Below are positions 32,256 to 42,814 of a stretch of DNA of 64,000 nt, one piece after another. The translations under genes and the position numbers were made by a program. Under the pieces are notes generated by a model. It was not told the DNA's origin and did no database searches. It was given only the letters and a program-made list of their open reading frames with translations. The stretch covers positions 124,001 through 188,000 of the forward strand of contig NZ_BMRN01000003.1 in the NCBI RefSeq assembly GCF_014648655.1, read 5' to 3'. This DNA comes from Streptomyces atratus (GTDB lineage Bacteria > Actinomycetota > Actinomycetes > Streptomycetales > Streptomycetaceae). Position 1 is the stretch's first letter; the number at the start of each line of letters is the position of its first letter.

Positions 32256-33625
32256 TGACGTTGGCAACCGAAATCAACGACAACGGCAGCGGGGGCAGCC
32301 CCGAGAAGCTGCTCGCCCCCGTCCTCTCCGCCTTCTGGGACCAGCCGGAATCCTGGACCCTGGAGACCTACCGGCGTCACGAGGGGTACGAGGGTCTGCG
32401 CAAGGCCCTCGCCATGCCGCCGGACGACCTCATCGCGTACGTCAAGGACTCCGGTCTGCGCGGCCGCGGCGGCGCGGGCTTCCCCACCGGCATGAAGTGG
32501 CAGTTCATCCCGCAGGGCGACGGCAAACCGCACTATCTGGTGGTCAACGCCGACGAGTCGGAGCCCGGGACCTGCAAGGACATCCCGCTCCTCTTCGCCA
32601 ACCCGCACAGCCTCATCGAAGGCATCGTGATCGCCTGCTACGCGATCCGTTCCTCGCATGCGTTCATCTATCTGCGCGGTGAAGTCGTCCCCGTACTGCG
32701 GCGGTTGCACGAGGCCGTGCGCGAGGCGTACGAGGCGGGCTTCCTCGGGACGAACATCCTGGGCTCGGGACTCGACCTGGAGCTCACCGTGCACGCGGGC
32801 GCGGGCGCGTACATCTGCGGTGAGGAGACCGCACTGCTCGACTCGCTCGAAGGGCGACGCGGCCAGCCCCGGCTGCGGCCTCCCTTCCCCGCGGTCGCCG
32901 GTCTGTACGCCTGCCCCACTGTGGTGAACAACGTCGAGTCCATCGCCTCGGTTCCCGCGATCCTGAACCGGGGCAAGGACTGGTTCAAGTCGATGGGCAG
33001 CGAGAAGTCCCCGGGCTTCACGCTGTATTCGCTCAGCGGGCATGTCGCGAGCCCCGGCCAGTACGAGGCCCCGCTCGGCATCACGCTGCGCCAACTGCTC
33101 GACATGAGCGGCGGCATGCGCGCCGGCCACCGGCTGAAGTTCTGGACCCCCGGCGGCTCCTCGACCCCGATGTTCACCGACGAGCACCTCGATGTACCGC
33201 TCGACTACGAGGGTGTCGGCGCCGCCGGTTCCATGCTGGGAACCAAGGCGCTCCAGTGCTTCGACGAGACGACCTGCGTGGTGCGGGCCGTCACCCGCTG
33301 GACCGAGTTCTACGCCCATGAGTCCTGCGGCAAGTGCACACCGTGCCGCGAAGGCACCTACTGGCTGGTCCAGTTGCTCCGCGACATCGAGGCCGGCAAG
33401 GGACAGATGGCCGACCTCGACAAGCTGAACGACATCGCCGACAACATCAACGGCAAGTCCTTCTGTGCCCTCGGCGACGGCGCGGCCTCGCCGATCTTCT
33501 CCTCGCTGAAGTACTTCCGCGAGGAGTACGAGCAGCACATCACGGGCAGGGGCTGCCCCTTCGATCCCGCCAGGTCGACCGCCTGGGCCGACGACAAGAA
33601 CGCTCACCAGGGGGTGAACGCATGA
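32255..33625 (+). CDS. nuoF: NADH-quinone oxidoreductase subunit F
   Basis: The 456-residue 51-kDa subunit oxidises NADH. The FMN/NADH site is shown by [14 protein letters not shown] (about 69-82) and by [15 protein letters not shown] (about 186-200). The 4Fe-4S cluster N3 ligands are C358, C361, C364 (ESCGKCTPC) and C404. The ATG at 32255 overlaps the nuoE TGA; a GTG three bases earlier is possible but gives one more residue only. Confidence 0.98.
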   Translation: MTLATEINDNGSGGSPEKLLAPVLSAFWDQPESWTLETYRRHEGYEGLRKALAMPPDDLIAYVKDSGLRGRGGAGFPTGMKWQFIPQGDGKPHYLVVNADESEPGTCKDIPLLFANPHSLIEGIVIACYAIRSSHAFIYLRGEVVPVLRRLHEAVREAYEAGFLGTNILGSGLDLELTVHAGAGAYICGEETALLDSLEGRRGQPRLRPPFPAVAGLYACPTVVNNVESIASVPAILNRGKDWFKSMGSEKSPGFTLYSLSGHVASPGQYEAPLGITLRQLLDMSGGMRAGHRLKFWTPGGSSTPMFTDEHLDVPLDYEGVGAAGSMLGTKALQCFDETTCVVRAVTRWTEFYAHESCGKCTPCREGTYWLVQLLRDIEAGKGQMADLDKLNDIADNINGKSFCALGDGAASPIFSSLKYFREEYEQHITGRGCPFDPARSTAWADDKNAHQGVNA

Positions 33626-36153
33626 CAGTCACCACGAGTGCGCCCTCCGGGGGCGGCGAGGCGGCCCTTCCGCCCGAGGACCTCGTCACGCTGACGATCG
33701 ACGGCATCGAGATCAGCGTGCCCAAGGGCACCCTGGTCATCCGGGCCGCCGAACTCCTCGGCATCGAGATCCCGCGTTTCTGCGACCACCCGCTCCTCGA
33801 CCCGGCCGGCGCCTGCCGCCAGTGCATCGTCGAGGTCGAGGGGCAGCGCAAGCCGATGGCGTCCTGCACCATCACCTGCACCGACGGCATGGTGGTGAGG
33901 TCGCAGCTCACCTCGCCCGTCGCCGAGAAGGCGCAGAAGGGTGTGATGGAGCTGCTGCTCATCAACCACCCGCTGGACTGCCCGGTCTGCGACAAGGGCG
34001 GTGAGTGCCCGCTGCAGAATCAGGCGATGTCGCACGGCGGCGCCGACTCCCGCTTCGACGGCAAGAAGCGCACGTTCGAGAAGCCCGTCCCGATCTCCAC
34101 CCAGGTGCTGCTGGACCGTGAGCGGTGTGTGCTCTGCGCACGCTGCACCCGGTTCTCCAACCAGGTGGCGGGCGACCCGATGATCGAGCTCCTGGAGCGC
34201 GGTGCGCTCCAGCAGGTCGGTACTGGCGAGGGCGACCCCTTCGAGTCGTACTTCTCCGGGAACACCATCCAGATCTGCCCGGTCGGAGCGCTGACCTCGG
34301 CGGCGTACCGGTTCCGCTCCCGGCCCTTCGACCTGGTGTCGTCGCCGTCGGTGTGCGAGCACTGCGCGGGCGGCTGCGCGACCCGTACCGACCACCGGCG
34401 CGGCAAGGTCATGCGGCGGCTCGCCGCCAACGACCCCGAGGTCAACGAGGAGTGGGTCTGCGACAAGGGCCGCTTCGGCTTCCGTTACGCGCAACAGCCA
34501 GGCCGGCTCACCACTCCGCTGGTACGCAACGCGGACGGCGTCCTGGAACCGGCGAGCTGGCCCGAGGCGCTGGACGCCGCGGCCGCCGGACTCGCCGCCG
34601 CACGCGGCAGGACGGGTGTCCTCGCGGGCGGCCGGCTGACCGTCGAGGACGCTTACGCGTACAGCAAGTTCGCCCGGATCGCGCTGGACACGAACGACGT
34701 CGACTTCCGGGCCCGGGTGCACAGCAGCGAGGAGGCCGACTTCCTGGCCGCCCGCGTGGCCGGGCGCGGCCGGGACCTGGACGGCAGCGGTGTCACGTAC
34801 ACCTCGCTGGAGAAGGCCCCGGCGGTGCTGCTGGTCGGGTTCGAGTCGGAGGAGGAGGCGCCCGGCGTCTTCCTGCGGCTGCGCAAGGCGAACCGTAAGC
34901 ACGGACAGCGCACGTTCGCCGTCGCCTCGCACGCCACGCGCGGCCTCACGAAGGCGGGCGGCACGCTGCTTCCGGCCGCCCCCGGCACCGAGACCGAGTG
35001 GCTGGACGCGATCGCGGGCGGCGTCGGACTCGACGGCGACGGAGCCGCGGCGGCCGAGGCGCTGCGCGGCGGTGGCGCCGTGATCGTGGTCGGTGAGCGG
35101 CTGGCGGCCGTGCCGGGCGGGCTCACCGCCGCGGTACGGACAGCCACCGCCACCGGGGCCACGCTGGTGTGGATTCCGCGCCGGGCCGGCGAGCGCGGTG
35201 CGGTGGAGGCGGGTGCGCTTCCGTCGCTGCTGCCCGGCGGCCGTCCGGCGACCGACCCGAGGGCCAGGGACGAGGTGGCGGCCGTCTGGGGCGTCGCCGA
35301 GCTCCCGTCCCGCTTCGGCCGCGACACCGGCCAGATCGTGGAGGCCGCGGCCACCGGTGAACTGGGCGCGCTGGTCGTCGCCGGGGTCGAGACCGTGGAC
35401 CTGCCGGACCCGGCACGAGCCCTGGAGGCGCTGGACCAGGTCGGCTTCCTGGTCTCGCTGGAGCTGCGGCCCAGCGAGGTGACCGAGCGGGCCGATGTGG
35501 TCTTCCCGGTCGCCGCGGTGGCCGAGAAGTCCGGCACCTTCCTCAACTGGGAGGGCAGGGCGCGGATGTTCGAGGCGGCGCTGAAGCCCGAGCAGATGAC
35601 GCGGACGCTCGCGCCGACCGATGCGCGGGTGCTGCACATGCTGGCCGACGCGCTGGCCCGCGCCGGAGGCGCTGATGAAGTCAGTCGCTTCGCGCTGCCG
35701 GATCTGAAGTCCGTACGCCGTGAGCTGGACCGGCTCGGCGGCTGGACCGGTACGCACGCCACCGACCCGAACGAGCCGGCGCAGCCGATGCCCAGGCCCG
35801 GCGACGGCGAGGCGGTCCTCGCGGGCCACCGGATGCTGCTCGATCTGGGCCGGCTCCAGGAGGGCGACGACGCGCTGGCCGGCACCCGGCACGCCTCGGT
35901 CGCCCGGCTCTCCGCCGTCACCGCGGCCGAGACGGGCGTGAAGGACGGCGATCTGCTGGCCGTCACCGGCCCGGCGGGCAGCGTCGAACTCCCGTTGAAG
36001 GTCACCGACATGCCGGACCGGGTGGTCTGGGTGCCGCTGAACTCCGTCGGGCGGGGCGTCCCGGCCGACACCGGCGCCCAGCCCGGCGGTCTGGTCCGGA
36101 TCGGCCCCGCCGCACCGGGCACTCCCGACGTCACACCGGAGGTGGGGGCGTGA
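33622..36153 (+). CDS. nuoG: NADH-quinone oxidoreductase subunit G
   Basis: The 843-residue 75-kDa subunit has a ferredoxin-like start with 2Fe-2S ligands C54, C65, C68 and C82. N5 has H116, C120, C123 and C129, and N4 has C169, C172, C175 and C219. The extra N7 cluster is also complete (C245, C248, C252, C280); N7 is kept only in some bacteria such as E. coli and Thermus. A molybdopterin-oxidoreductase-like domain follows but shows no cofactor-binding Cys or Ser. The ATG overlaps the nuoF stop by four bases. Confidence 0.98.
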   Translation: MTVTTSAPSGGGEAALPPEDLVTLTIDGIEISVPKGTLVIRAAELLGIEIPRFCDHPLLDPAGACRQCIVEVEGQRKPMASCTITCTDGMVVRSQLTSPVAEKAQKGVMELLLINHPLDCPVCDKGGECPLQNQAMSHGGADSRFDGKKRTFEKPVPISTQVLLDRERCVLCARCTRFSNQVAGDPMIELLERGALQQVGTGEGDPFESYFSGNTIQICPVGALTSAAYRFRSRPFDLVSSPSVCEHCAGGCATRTDHRRGKVMRRLAANDPEVNEEWVCDKGRFGFRYAQQPGRLTTPLVRNADGVLEPASWPEALDAAAAGLAAARGRTGVLAGGRLTVEDAYAYSKFARIALDTNDVDFRARVHSSEEADFLAARVAGRGRDLDGSGVTYTSLEKAPAVLLVGFESEEEAPGVFLRLRKANRKHGQRTFAVASHATRGLTKAGGTLLPAAPGTETEWLDAIAGGVGLDGDGAAAAEALRGGGAVIVVGERLAAVPGGLTAAVRTATATGATLVWIPRRAGERGAVEAGALPSLLPGGRPATDPRARDEVAAVWGVAELPSRFGRDTGQIVEAAATGELGALVVAGVETVDLPDPARALEALDQVGFLVSLELRPSEVTERADVVFPVAAVAEKSGTFLNWEGRARMFEAALKPEQMTRTLAPTDARVLHMLADALARAGGADEVSRFALPDLKSVRRELDRLGGWTGTHATDPNEPAQPMPRPGDGEAVLAGHRMLLDLGRLQEGDDALAGTRHASVARLSAVTAAETGVKDGDLLAVTGPAGSVELPLKVTDMPDRVVWVPLNSVGRGVPADTGAQPGGLVRIGPAAPGTPDVTPEVGA

Positions 36154-37550
36154 CTGCCTTCGCTCAACTGGCCGCGGCACCGCACAGTGCCGTACTCGCC
36201 GCCGAGGATCTGTCGATGTTCGGCACCGACCCGTGGTGGCTCGTCGTCATCAAGGCGGTGTTCTGCTTCGCGTTCCTGATGGTGACCGTGCTCTTCTCCA
36301 TCGTGTGGGAGCGCAAGGTCGTCGCCTGGATGCAGCTGCGCATCGGCCCCAACCGGCACGGCCCCTGGGGCATGCTCCAGTCGCTCGCCGACGGCATCAA
36401 GCTGATGCTGAAGGAAGACGTCGTCGTCAAGCGTGCCGACAAGGTCGTGTACGTGCTCGCGCCGATCGTCGCCGCCATCCCCGCGTTCATGGCGATCGCG
36501 GTGATCCCGTTCGGCCCGTCCGACGAGGTCTCGATCTTCGGGCACCGTACGGCGATGCAGCTCACCGACCTGCCGATCGCGATGCTCTACGTCCTCGCGG
36601 TCGCCTCGGTCGGGATCTACGGCATCGTGCTGGCGGGCTGGTCGTCCGGATCGACGTACCCGCTCCTCGGCGGTCTGCGCTCGTGCGCGCAGATGATCAG
36701 CTACGAGATCGCGATGGGCGCCGCGTTCGCCTCGGTCTTCCTCTACTCCGGGTCGATGTCGACCTCGAAGATCGTGGAGGCGCAGCAGGACCGCTGGTTC
36801 ATCATCCTGCTGCCGGTCTCCTTCATCGTCTACATCGTCACGATGGTCGGTGAGACCAACCGGGCCCCGTTCGACATGCCGGAGTCCGAGGGCGACCTGG
36901 TCGGCGGCTTCAACACCGAGTACTCATCGATCAAGTTCGCAATGTTCATGCTTGCCGAGTACGTCAACATGGTCACCGTCTCCGCGGTCTCCACGACTCT
37001 GTTCCTGGGCGGCTGGCGGGCCCCGTGGCCGATCAGCACCTTCTGGGAGGGCGCGAACCACGGCTGGTGGCCGATGCTCTGGTTCGTCATCAAGGTCCAG
37101 CTGCTGCTGTTCTTCTTCATCTGGCTGCGCGGCACGCTGCCCCGGGTCCGCTACGACCAGCTGATGAAGCTCGGCTGGAAGGTCCTGATCCCGGTCTCGC
37201 TGCTCTGGCTGATGCTGGTCGCGACGGTGCGGGCGCTGCGCAACGAGGGGTACGACTTCTCGAAGATCGTGCTGTACGTGGCCGGGGCCGTGATCGCGAT
37301 CCTGCTGATCTCCTTCGTCGCCGACATCTTCCGCGACAAGAAGGGCCGCGCCGCCGAGGCGGAAGCGGGACCGGAACCGGCGTTCGACCCGATGGCGGGC
37401 GGATTCCCGGTGCCGCCGCTGCCCGGACAGACTCTGCCGCCGGTGCCGCGCCGCAGGCCGCGCAGCGAGCGGGAGCTCGTTGTCAGTGGTGGGCCGGACA
37501 CTGAGAGTGACGGAAATTCGAGTGACGGAAAGGAGGCTGACGGTGTCTGA
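36150..37550 (+). CDS. nuoH: NADH-quinone oxidoreductase subunit H
   Basis: The 466-residue membrane subunit has eight to nine helices and lies under the quinone site. Family segments present are [20 protein letters not shown], the acidic loop [26 protein letters not shown] and [14 protein letters not shown]. The last 80 residues form a charged Pro-rich cytoplasmic tail absent from E. coli NuoH. The GTG overlaps the nuoG stop, and the 3' end overlaps the nuoI start by eight bases. Confidence 0.97.
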   Translation: MTAFAQLAAAPHSAVLAAEDLSMFGTDPWWLVVIKAVFCFAFLMVTVLFSIVWERKVVAWMQLRIGPNRHGPWGMLQSLADGIKLMLKEDVVVKRADKVVYVLAPIVAAIPAFMAIAVIPFGPSDEVSIFGHRTAMQLTDLPIAMLYVLAVASVGIYGIVLAGWSSGSTYPLLGGLRSCAQMISYEIAMGAAFASVFLYSGSMSTSKIVEAQQDRWFIILLPVSFIVYIVTMVGETNRAPFDMPESEGDLVGGFNTEYSSIKFAMFMLAEYVNMVTVSAVSTTLFLGGWRAPWPISTFWEGANHGWWPMLWFVIKVQLLLFFFIWLRGTLPRVRYDQLMKLGWKVLIPVSLLWLMLVATVRALRNEGYDFSKIVLYVAGAVIAILLISFVADIFRDKKGRAAEAEAGPEPAFDPMAGGFPVPPLPGQTLPPVPRRRPRSERELVVSGGPDTESDGNSSDGKEADGV

Positions 37551-38169
37551 GTCATCAGAGCCCTCGGAGGAGAAGTTCCAGAACCCTGTCGCCGGCTTCG
37601 GCGTGACCTTCAAGGCCATGTTCAAGAAGCGGCTGACCGAGCAGTATCCGGAAACGCAGAAGGTGACGGCGCCGCGCTTCCACGGCCGGCATCAGCTCAA
37701 CCGTCACCCGGACGGTCTGGAGAAGTGCGTCGGCTGCGAGCTGTGCGCCTGGGCATGTCCGGCGGACGCGATCTACGTGGAGGGCGCGGACAACACCGAC
37801 GAGGAGCGCTACTCCCCGGGGGAGCGCTACGGCCGCGTCTACCAGATCAACTACGCGCGCTGCATTCTCTGCGGACTGTGCATCGAGGCGTGCCCGACCC
37901 GGGCGCTGACGATGACCAATGAGTTCGAGCTCGCCAACACCACCCGCGAGAGCCTCATCTACACCAAGGACGAGCTGCTCGCGGGCCTGGAGGAGGGCAT
38001 GGTCGACACTCCGCACGCGATCTACCCCGGGATGGACGAGCAGGACTACTACCGGGGTCTTGTCACCGGGGCCGCGCCCGGTACGGAGCGCCAGGCCGCG
38101 GTCTCCAAGGGCGAGTCCAAGCAGGACAACGGGCACGGAAGCGGCTCGGCGCGGGAGGTGGACGCATGA
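37543..38169 (+). CDS. nuoI: NADH-quinone oxidoreductase subunit I
   Basis: The 208-residue ferredoxin-like subunit carries clusters N6a and N6b in two CxxCxxCxxxCP motifs: C62, C65, C68, C72 and C107, C110, C113, C117. The first 20 and last 50 residues are polar extensions. The GTG at 37543 was chosen because AAGGAGG lies eight bases before it and the product then matches family length. It overlaps the end of nuoH. Confidence 0.97.
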   Translation: MSESSEPSEEKFQNPVAGFGVTFKAMFKKRLTEQYPETQKVTAPRFHGRHQLNRHPDGLEKCVGCELCAWACPADAIYVEGADNTDEERYSPGERYGRVYQINYARCILCGLCIEACPTRALTMTNEFELANTTRESLIYTKDELLAGLEEGMVDTPHAIYPGMDEQDYYRGLVTGAAPGTERQAAVSKGESKQDNGHGSGSAREVDA

Positions 38170-38993
38170 CCGGCCTGGCCGCAGCGGCCTCCCAGACCTC
38201 GACCGGTGAGGCCTTCCAGTTCTGGGTGCTCGGCACTGTCGCCGTGATCGGCGCGCTGTCCACCGTACTGATGAAAAAGGCCGTGCACAGTGCGCTGAGC
38301 CTCGCCGGGACCATGATCGTCCTGGCGGTGTTCTACCTCGCCAACGGCGCCTACTTCCTGGGTGTCGTCCAGATCGTCGTCTACACCGGCGCGATCATGA
38401 TGCTGTTCCTCTTCGTGGTCATGCTCGTCGGAGTCACGGCGGCCGACTCGCTGAAAGAGACCCTCAAGGGCCAGCGCTGGCTGGCCGCGGGCTGCGGGAT
38501 CGGCTTCGGCGTCCTGCTCATCGCGGGCATCGGCAACGCCTCGCTGAACAGCTTCAACGGGCTCGGCACCGCCAACGCCGAGCACGGCGGGAACATCGAG
38601 GGGCTGGCCAGCCTCATCTTCACCAAGTACGTCTTCGCCTTCGAGATCACCGGCGCCCTGCTGATCACGGCGACGGTCGGCGCGATGGTGCTCACCCACC
38701 GGGAGCGCACCGAACGGGCCAAGACCCAGCGGGAGATGTCCGAGGAGCGCGTACGCGGCAAGCAGCTGCCGCCGCTGCCCGCCCCCGGCGTCTACGCCCG
38801 GCACAACGCCGTGGACATCCCGGGTCTGCTCCCGGACGGCACACCGTCCGAGCTCACCGTCATGCAGACGCTGCGCAATCGCGGGCAGATCCGCGATGTG
38901 TCGAACGAGTCGCTGGACCAGCTCAAGGCGCTGGAGCAGCGCTCCGAGGAGCGACTCGGCCGTGACAACGAAGACGAGGAGGTCGCCAAGTGA
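38166..38993 (+). CDS. nuoJ: NADH-quinone oxidoreductase subunit J
   Basis: The 275-residue subunit has five helices, including the third with the conserved [20 protein letters not shown] that contains the pi-bulge region. A cytoplasmic tail of about 95 residues with many charged residues follows, longer than in E. coli (184 residues in total). The ATG overlaps the nuoI stop (ATGA), and the stop overlaps the nuoK GTG. Confidence 0.97.
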   Translation: MTGLAAAASQTSTGEAFQFWVLGTVAVIGALSTVLMKKAVHSALSLAGTMIVLAVFYLANGAYFLGVVQIVVYTGAIMMLFLFVVMLVGVTAADSLKETLKGQRWLAAGCGIGFGVLLIAGIGNASLNSFNGLGTANAEHGGNIEGLASLIFTKYVFAFEITGALLITATVGAMVLTHRERTERAKTQREMSEERVRGKQLPPLPAPGVYARHNAVDIPGLLPDGTPSELTVMQTLRNRGQIRDVSNESLDQLKALEQRSEERLGRDNEDEEVAK

Positions 38994-39289
38994 ATCCGGT
39001 CAACTACCTCTATCTCGCCGCTCTGTTGTTCACCATCGGTGCGGCCGGGGTGCTGATCCGACGGAACGCGATCGTGGTGTTCATGTGCGTGGAGCTGATG
39101 CTCAACGCCTGCAACCTCGCGTTCGTGACCTTCTCCCGGATGCACGGCAATCTCGACGGGCAGATCATCGCCTTCTTCACGATGGTCGTCGCCGCCGCCG
39201 AGGTCGTGGTCGGGCTCGCGATCATCGTGTCGGTGTTCCGTTCCCGCCACTCGGCCTCGGTCGACGACGCCAGCCTGATGAAGCTGTAA
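38990..39289 (+). CDS. nuoK: NADH-quinone oxidoreductase subunit K
   Basis: The 99-residue, three-helix antiporter-like small subunit has the two conserved glutamates in the membrane: one in [16 protein letters not shown] and one in [17 protein letters not shown]. Both lie on the central proton axis of complex I. The length is normal. The GTG overlaps the nuoJ stop. Confidence 0.97.
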   Translation: MNPVNYLYLAALLFTIGAAGVLIRRNAIVVFMCVELMLNACNLAFVTFSRMHGNLDGQIIAFFTMVVAAAEVVVGLAIIVSVFRSRHSASVDDASLMKL

Positions 39290-39303
39290 GGGGACGTTGA
39301 ATC

Positions 39304-41199
39304 GTGGAGAACCTGATTGCGCTGCTCGTCGCGGCGCCTCTGCTCGGAGCCGCGGTCCTGCTCTGCGGCGGCCGACGGCTGGACCGTGCCGGACACTGGG
39401 TCGGCACCCTGCTCGCCGCCGCGTCGTTCGTCATCGGTGTCGTGCTCTTCCTCGACATGCTGGGGAAGGGCGCGGAGGACCGGGCGCTGCACCAGAAGCT
39501 GTTCAGCTGGATTCCGGTCGAGGGCTTCCAGGCCGATGTGGCCTTCCAGCTCGACCAGTTGTCGATGACGTTCGTGCTGCTGATCACCGGTGTGGGCACG
39601 CTGATCCACATCTACTCGATCGGCTACATGGCGCACGACGAGCGCCGGCGCCGCTTCTTCGGTTATCTGAACCTGTTCCTCGCGGCGATGCTGATCCTGG
39701 TCATCGCCGACAACTACCTGCTGCTGTACGTCGGGTGGGAGGGCGTCGGTCTGGCGTCGTACCTGCTGATCGGCTTCTGGCAGCACAAGCCCAGCGCGGC
39801 GACGGCCGCCAAGAAGGCATTCCTGGTCAACCGGGTCGGCGACATGGGCCTGTCGATCGCGATCATGCTGATGTTCACCACATTCGGCACCTTCGCCTTC
39901 GGCCCCGTCCTGGGGGCGACCGGTCAGACGAGCGAGGGCAAGCTGACGGCGATCGGCCTGATGCTGCTGCTCGCGGCCTGCGGCAAGTCGGCCCAGGTGC
40001 CGCTGCAGTCCTGGCTCGGTGACGCGATGGAGGGCCCGACCCCGGTCTCGGCCCTCATCCACGCCGCGACCATGGTGACCGCGGGTGTCTACCTCATCGT
40101 CCGGTCCGGTGCGATCTTCAACGCGGCGCCGGACGCACAACTGGCCGTCGTGGTCGTCGGTGCGGTCACGCTGCTCTTCGGTGCGATCGTCGGTTGCGCG
40201 AAGGACGACATCAAGAAGGCCCTCGCCGGGTCGACGATGTCGCAGATCGGCTACATGATCCTGGCCGCCGGGCTCGGCCCGATCGGCTACGTCTTCGCGA
40301 TCATGCACCTGGTGACCCACGGCTTCTTCAAGGCCGGGCTCTTCCTCGGCGCCGGTTCGGTCATGCACGGTATGAACGACGAGGTCGACATGAGGAAGTT
40401 CGGCGGCCTCAGGACGTACATGCCGGTCACCTTCATCACCTTCGGCCTCGGCTATCTGGCGATCATCGGTTTCCCCGGTCTGTCCGGCTTCTTCTCCAAG
40501 GACAAGATCATCGAGGCGGCCTTCGCCAAGGGCGGCGCCGAGGGCTGGATCCTCGGCTCGGTGGCCCTGCTGGGTGCCGCGATCACCGCGTTCTACATGA
40601 CGCGCGTGATGCTGCTGACGTTCTTCGGCGAGAAGCGCTGGCAGCCCGACGCCCAGGGGAATGAGCCGCATCCGCACGAGTCCCCGAAGTCGATGACCAT
40701 CCCCATGATCATCCTGGCGTTCGGGTCGGTCTTCGCCGGAGGCCTCTTCTCCATCGGCGACCGCTTCCTGAACTGGCTGGAGCCGGTCACCGGCCACAGC
40801 CACGGCCACGCGCCGGTCAGCGCCGCGACCGTCACCGCCGCCACCATGGTGGTGCTCGTCATCGGCGTCGCCATCGCCTGGGCGATGTACGGACGCAAGC
40901 CCGTTCCGGTCGTCGCGCCGCGCGGCTCGCTGCTCACCCGGGCCGCCCGCCGCGATCTCCTCCAGGACGACTTCAACCATGTGGTCCTGGTCCGCGGCGG
41001 CGAGCACCTCACCCGCTCCCTGGTGTACGTCGACCACACCCTGGTCGACGGCGTCGTCAACGGCACGGCCGCCTCGATGGGCGGGCTCTCCGGCCGGCTG
41101 CGCAAACTGCAGAACGGCTACGCCCGCTCCTACGCGGTCTCGATGTTCGGCGGTACGGCGGTCGTCATCGCCGCGACCCTGCTGATGAGGGCGGTCTGA
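39304..41199 (+). CDS. nuoL: NADH-quinone oxidoreductase subunit L
   Basis: The 631-residue proton-pumping subunit has about 16 helices and the Mrp-antiporter core ([18 protein letters not shown], with the key Glu; [39 protein letters not shown], with lysines on the proton path). The C-terminal lateral helix region is present, with a His/Gly-rich loop (GHSHGHAP) before it. The GTG at 39304 has GGGGACG upstream. It lies 14 bases after nuoK. Confidence 0.97.
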   Translation: MENLIALLVAAPLLGAAVLLCGGRRLDRAGHWVGTLLAAASFVIGVVLFLDMLGKGAEDRALHQKLFSWIPVEGFQADVAFQLDQLSMTFVLLITGVGTLIHIYSIGYMAHDERRRRFFGYLNLFLAAMLILVIADNYLLLYVGWEGVGLASYLLIGFWQHKPSAATAAKKAFLVNRVGDMGLSIAIMLMFTTFGTFAFGPVLGATGQTSEGKLTAIGLMLLLAACGKSAQVPLQSWLGDAMEGPTPVSALIHAATMVTAGVYLIVRSGAIFNAAPDAQLAVVVVGAVTLLFGAIVGCAKDDIKKALAGSTMSQIGYMILAAGLGPIGYVFAIMHLVTHGFFKAGLFLGAGSVMHGMNDEVDMRKFGGLRTYMPVTFITFGLGYLAIIGFPGLSGFFSKDKIIEAAFAKGGAEGWILGSVALLGAAITAFYMTRVMLLTFFGEKRWQPDAQGNEPHPHESPKSMTIPMIILAFGSVFAGGLFSIGDRFLNWLEPVTGHSHGHAPVSAATVTAATMVVLVIGVAIAWAMYGRKPVPVVAPRGSLLTRAARRDLLQDDFNHVVLVRGGEHLTRSLVYVDHTLVDGVVNGTAASMGGLSGRLRKLQNGYARSYAVSMFGGTAVVIAATLLMRAV

Positions 41200-41203
41200 T
41201 CAC

Positions 41204-42814
41204 ATGTCCTTTCCCCTCCTGACAGCGACGGCGGCGCTCCCGGCGATCGGTGCGATCGCCACCGCCGCCGTCCCGGCCGCCCGGCGCACCACCGCCAAAT
41301 GGCTGGCGCTGCTCTTCTCGCTGGCCACGCTCGTACTGGCGGGCATCGCGCTCGCCCGCTTCGAGCCCGGGGGCGCCCGCTACCAGCTCACCGAATCGCA
41401 CGCCTGGATCAAGGACTTCGGCGTCCGGTACGAACTGGGCGTGGACGGCATCGGGCTGGCGCTCATGGCGCTCACCGCCCTGCTGATCCCCTTCGTCATC
41501 CTGGCCGGCTGGCACGACGCCGACCCGTCCCCAAGCTCTCAACTCCGTTCGAGCAGGGGAGGCCCCAACGAGACCAAGCCGTATCGATGGCGGCCGACTC
41601 AGGGCTTCTTCGCCCTGATCCTGATGGTCGAAGCGATGGTGATCCTCTCCTTCGAGGCCACCGACGTCTTCCTCTTCTACATCCTCTTCGAAGCCATGCT
41701 CATCCCGATGTACTTCCTCATCGGCGGCTTCGGGGACCGGGCACACACCGGCAGCGACGAGAACGCGGCGGCGCAACGCTCCTACGCCGCCGTCAAGTTC
41801 CTCCTCTACAACCTGGTCGGCGGCCTCATCATGCTGGCCGCCGTGATCGGCCTGTACGTGGTCGCGGGGACGTTCTCGCTCTCCGAGATCGCCGAGGCCC
41901 GGGCGAGCGGCTCGCTCTCCATGGCGACCAGCACGGAGCGCTGGCTCTTCCTCGGGTTCTTCTTCGCCTTCGCGGTGAAGGCCCCGCTGTGGCCGCTGCA
42001 CACCTGGCTGCCCAACGCCATGGGTGAGGCGACCTCCCCGGTCGCCGTCCTGATCACCGCGGTCGTGGACAAGGTCGGCACCTTCGCGATGCTCCGCTTC
42101 TGCCTCCAGCTCTTCCCGGAGGCCAGCAAGTGGGCGACACCGGTGATCGTCGTCCTGGCACTGATCAGCATCGTGTACGGGGCACTGCTCGCCGTCGGCC
42201 AGCGCGACATCAAGCGGCTGATCGCCTATGCGTCGATCTCGCACTTCGGCTTCATCGTCCTGGGCATCTTCGCGATGACCAGCCAAGGCCAGTCGGGCGC
42301 CACGCTCTACATGGTCAACCACGGAATCTCGACCGCCGCGCTGATGCTGGTGGCGGGCTTCCTGATCACCCGGCGCGGTTCGCGGCTCATCGCCGACTAC
42401 GGCGGGGTGCAGAAGGTGGCGCCGGTCCTGGCCGGCACCTTCCTGATCGGCGGCCTGGCCACCCTGTCACTGCCCGGACTCGCCCCGTTCGTCAGTGAGT
42501 TCCTGGTCCTGGTCGGCACGTTCAGCGCCTATCCGGCAGCGGGCATCGTCGCCACGACCGGCATAGTGCTCGCTGCGCTCTACGTCCTCGTCCTCTACCA
42601 GCGGACGATGACGGGCCCGGTGAAGGCCGAGGTCCAGGGCATGGCGGACCTCAAGGTCCGGGAGCTGGTGGTGGTCCTTCCGCTGATCGCGCTGCTGCTC
42701 TTCCTGGGTGTCTATCCGAAGCCGCTGACGGAGATCGTCAACCCGGCGGTGCAGCACACCATGTCGGACGTCCAGAAGAAGGACCCCCAGCCTGAGGTGG
42801 AGGCCGCCAAGTGA
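41204..42814 (+). CDS. nuoM: NADH-quinone oxidoreductase subunit M
   Basis: The 536-residue proton-pumping subunit has about 14 helices and the family segments FEAMLIPMYFLIGGFG (with the key Glu), KAPLWPLHTWLPNAMGEA and RLIAYASISHFGFIVLGI. A polar insert at about residues 108-126, in the loop before the helix FFALILMVEAMVIL, is coded by a palindromic DNA element (41529-41566) that looks like a dispersed repeat inserted in frame. The protein appears otherwise complete, so it is probably still active. It starts five bases after nuoL, and its stop overlaps the nuoN GTG. Confidence 0.96.
   Translation: MSFPLLTATAALPAIGAIATAAVPAARRTTAKWLALLFSLATLVLAGIALARFEPGGARYQLTESHAWIKDFGVRYELGVDGIGLALMALTALLIPFVILAGWHDADPSPSSQLRSSRGGPNETKPYRWRPTQGFFALILMVEAMVILSFEATDVFLFYILFEAMLIPMYFLIGGFGDRAHTGSDENAAAQRSYAAVKFLLYNLVGGLIMLAAVIGLYVVAGTFSLSEIAEARASGSLSMATSTERWLFLGFFFAFAVKAPLWPLHTWLPNAMGEATSPVAVLITAVVDKVGTFAMLRFCLQLFPEASKWATPVIVVLALISIVYGALLAVGQRDIKRLIAYASISHFGFIVLGIFAMTSQGQSGATLYMVNHGISTAALMLVAGFLITRRGSRLIADYGGVQKVAPVLAGTFLIGGLATLSLPGLAPFVSEFLVLVGTFSAYPAAGIVATTGIVLAALYVLVLYQRTMTGPVKAEVQGMADLKVRELVVVLPLIALLLFLGVYPKPLTEIVNPAVQHTMSDVQKKDPQPEVEAAK
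41529..41566. repeat. Palindromic repeat-like element inserted in frame in nuoM
   Basis: CCCC-AA-GCTC at the left and GAGC-A-GGGG at the right face each other over a 12-base centre, followed by AGGCCCC. The element codes for SPSSQLRSSRGGP, which is unlike NuoM sequence on either side. From memory, similar short palindromes with GCTC/GAGC arms and a ...GGGGAGGCCCC end are scattered between genes in Streptomyces genomes. Confidence 0.55.
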
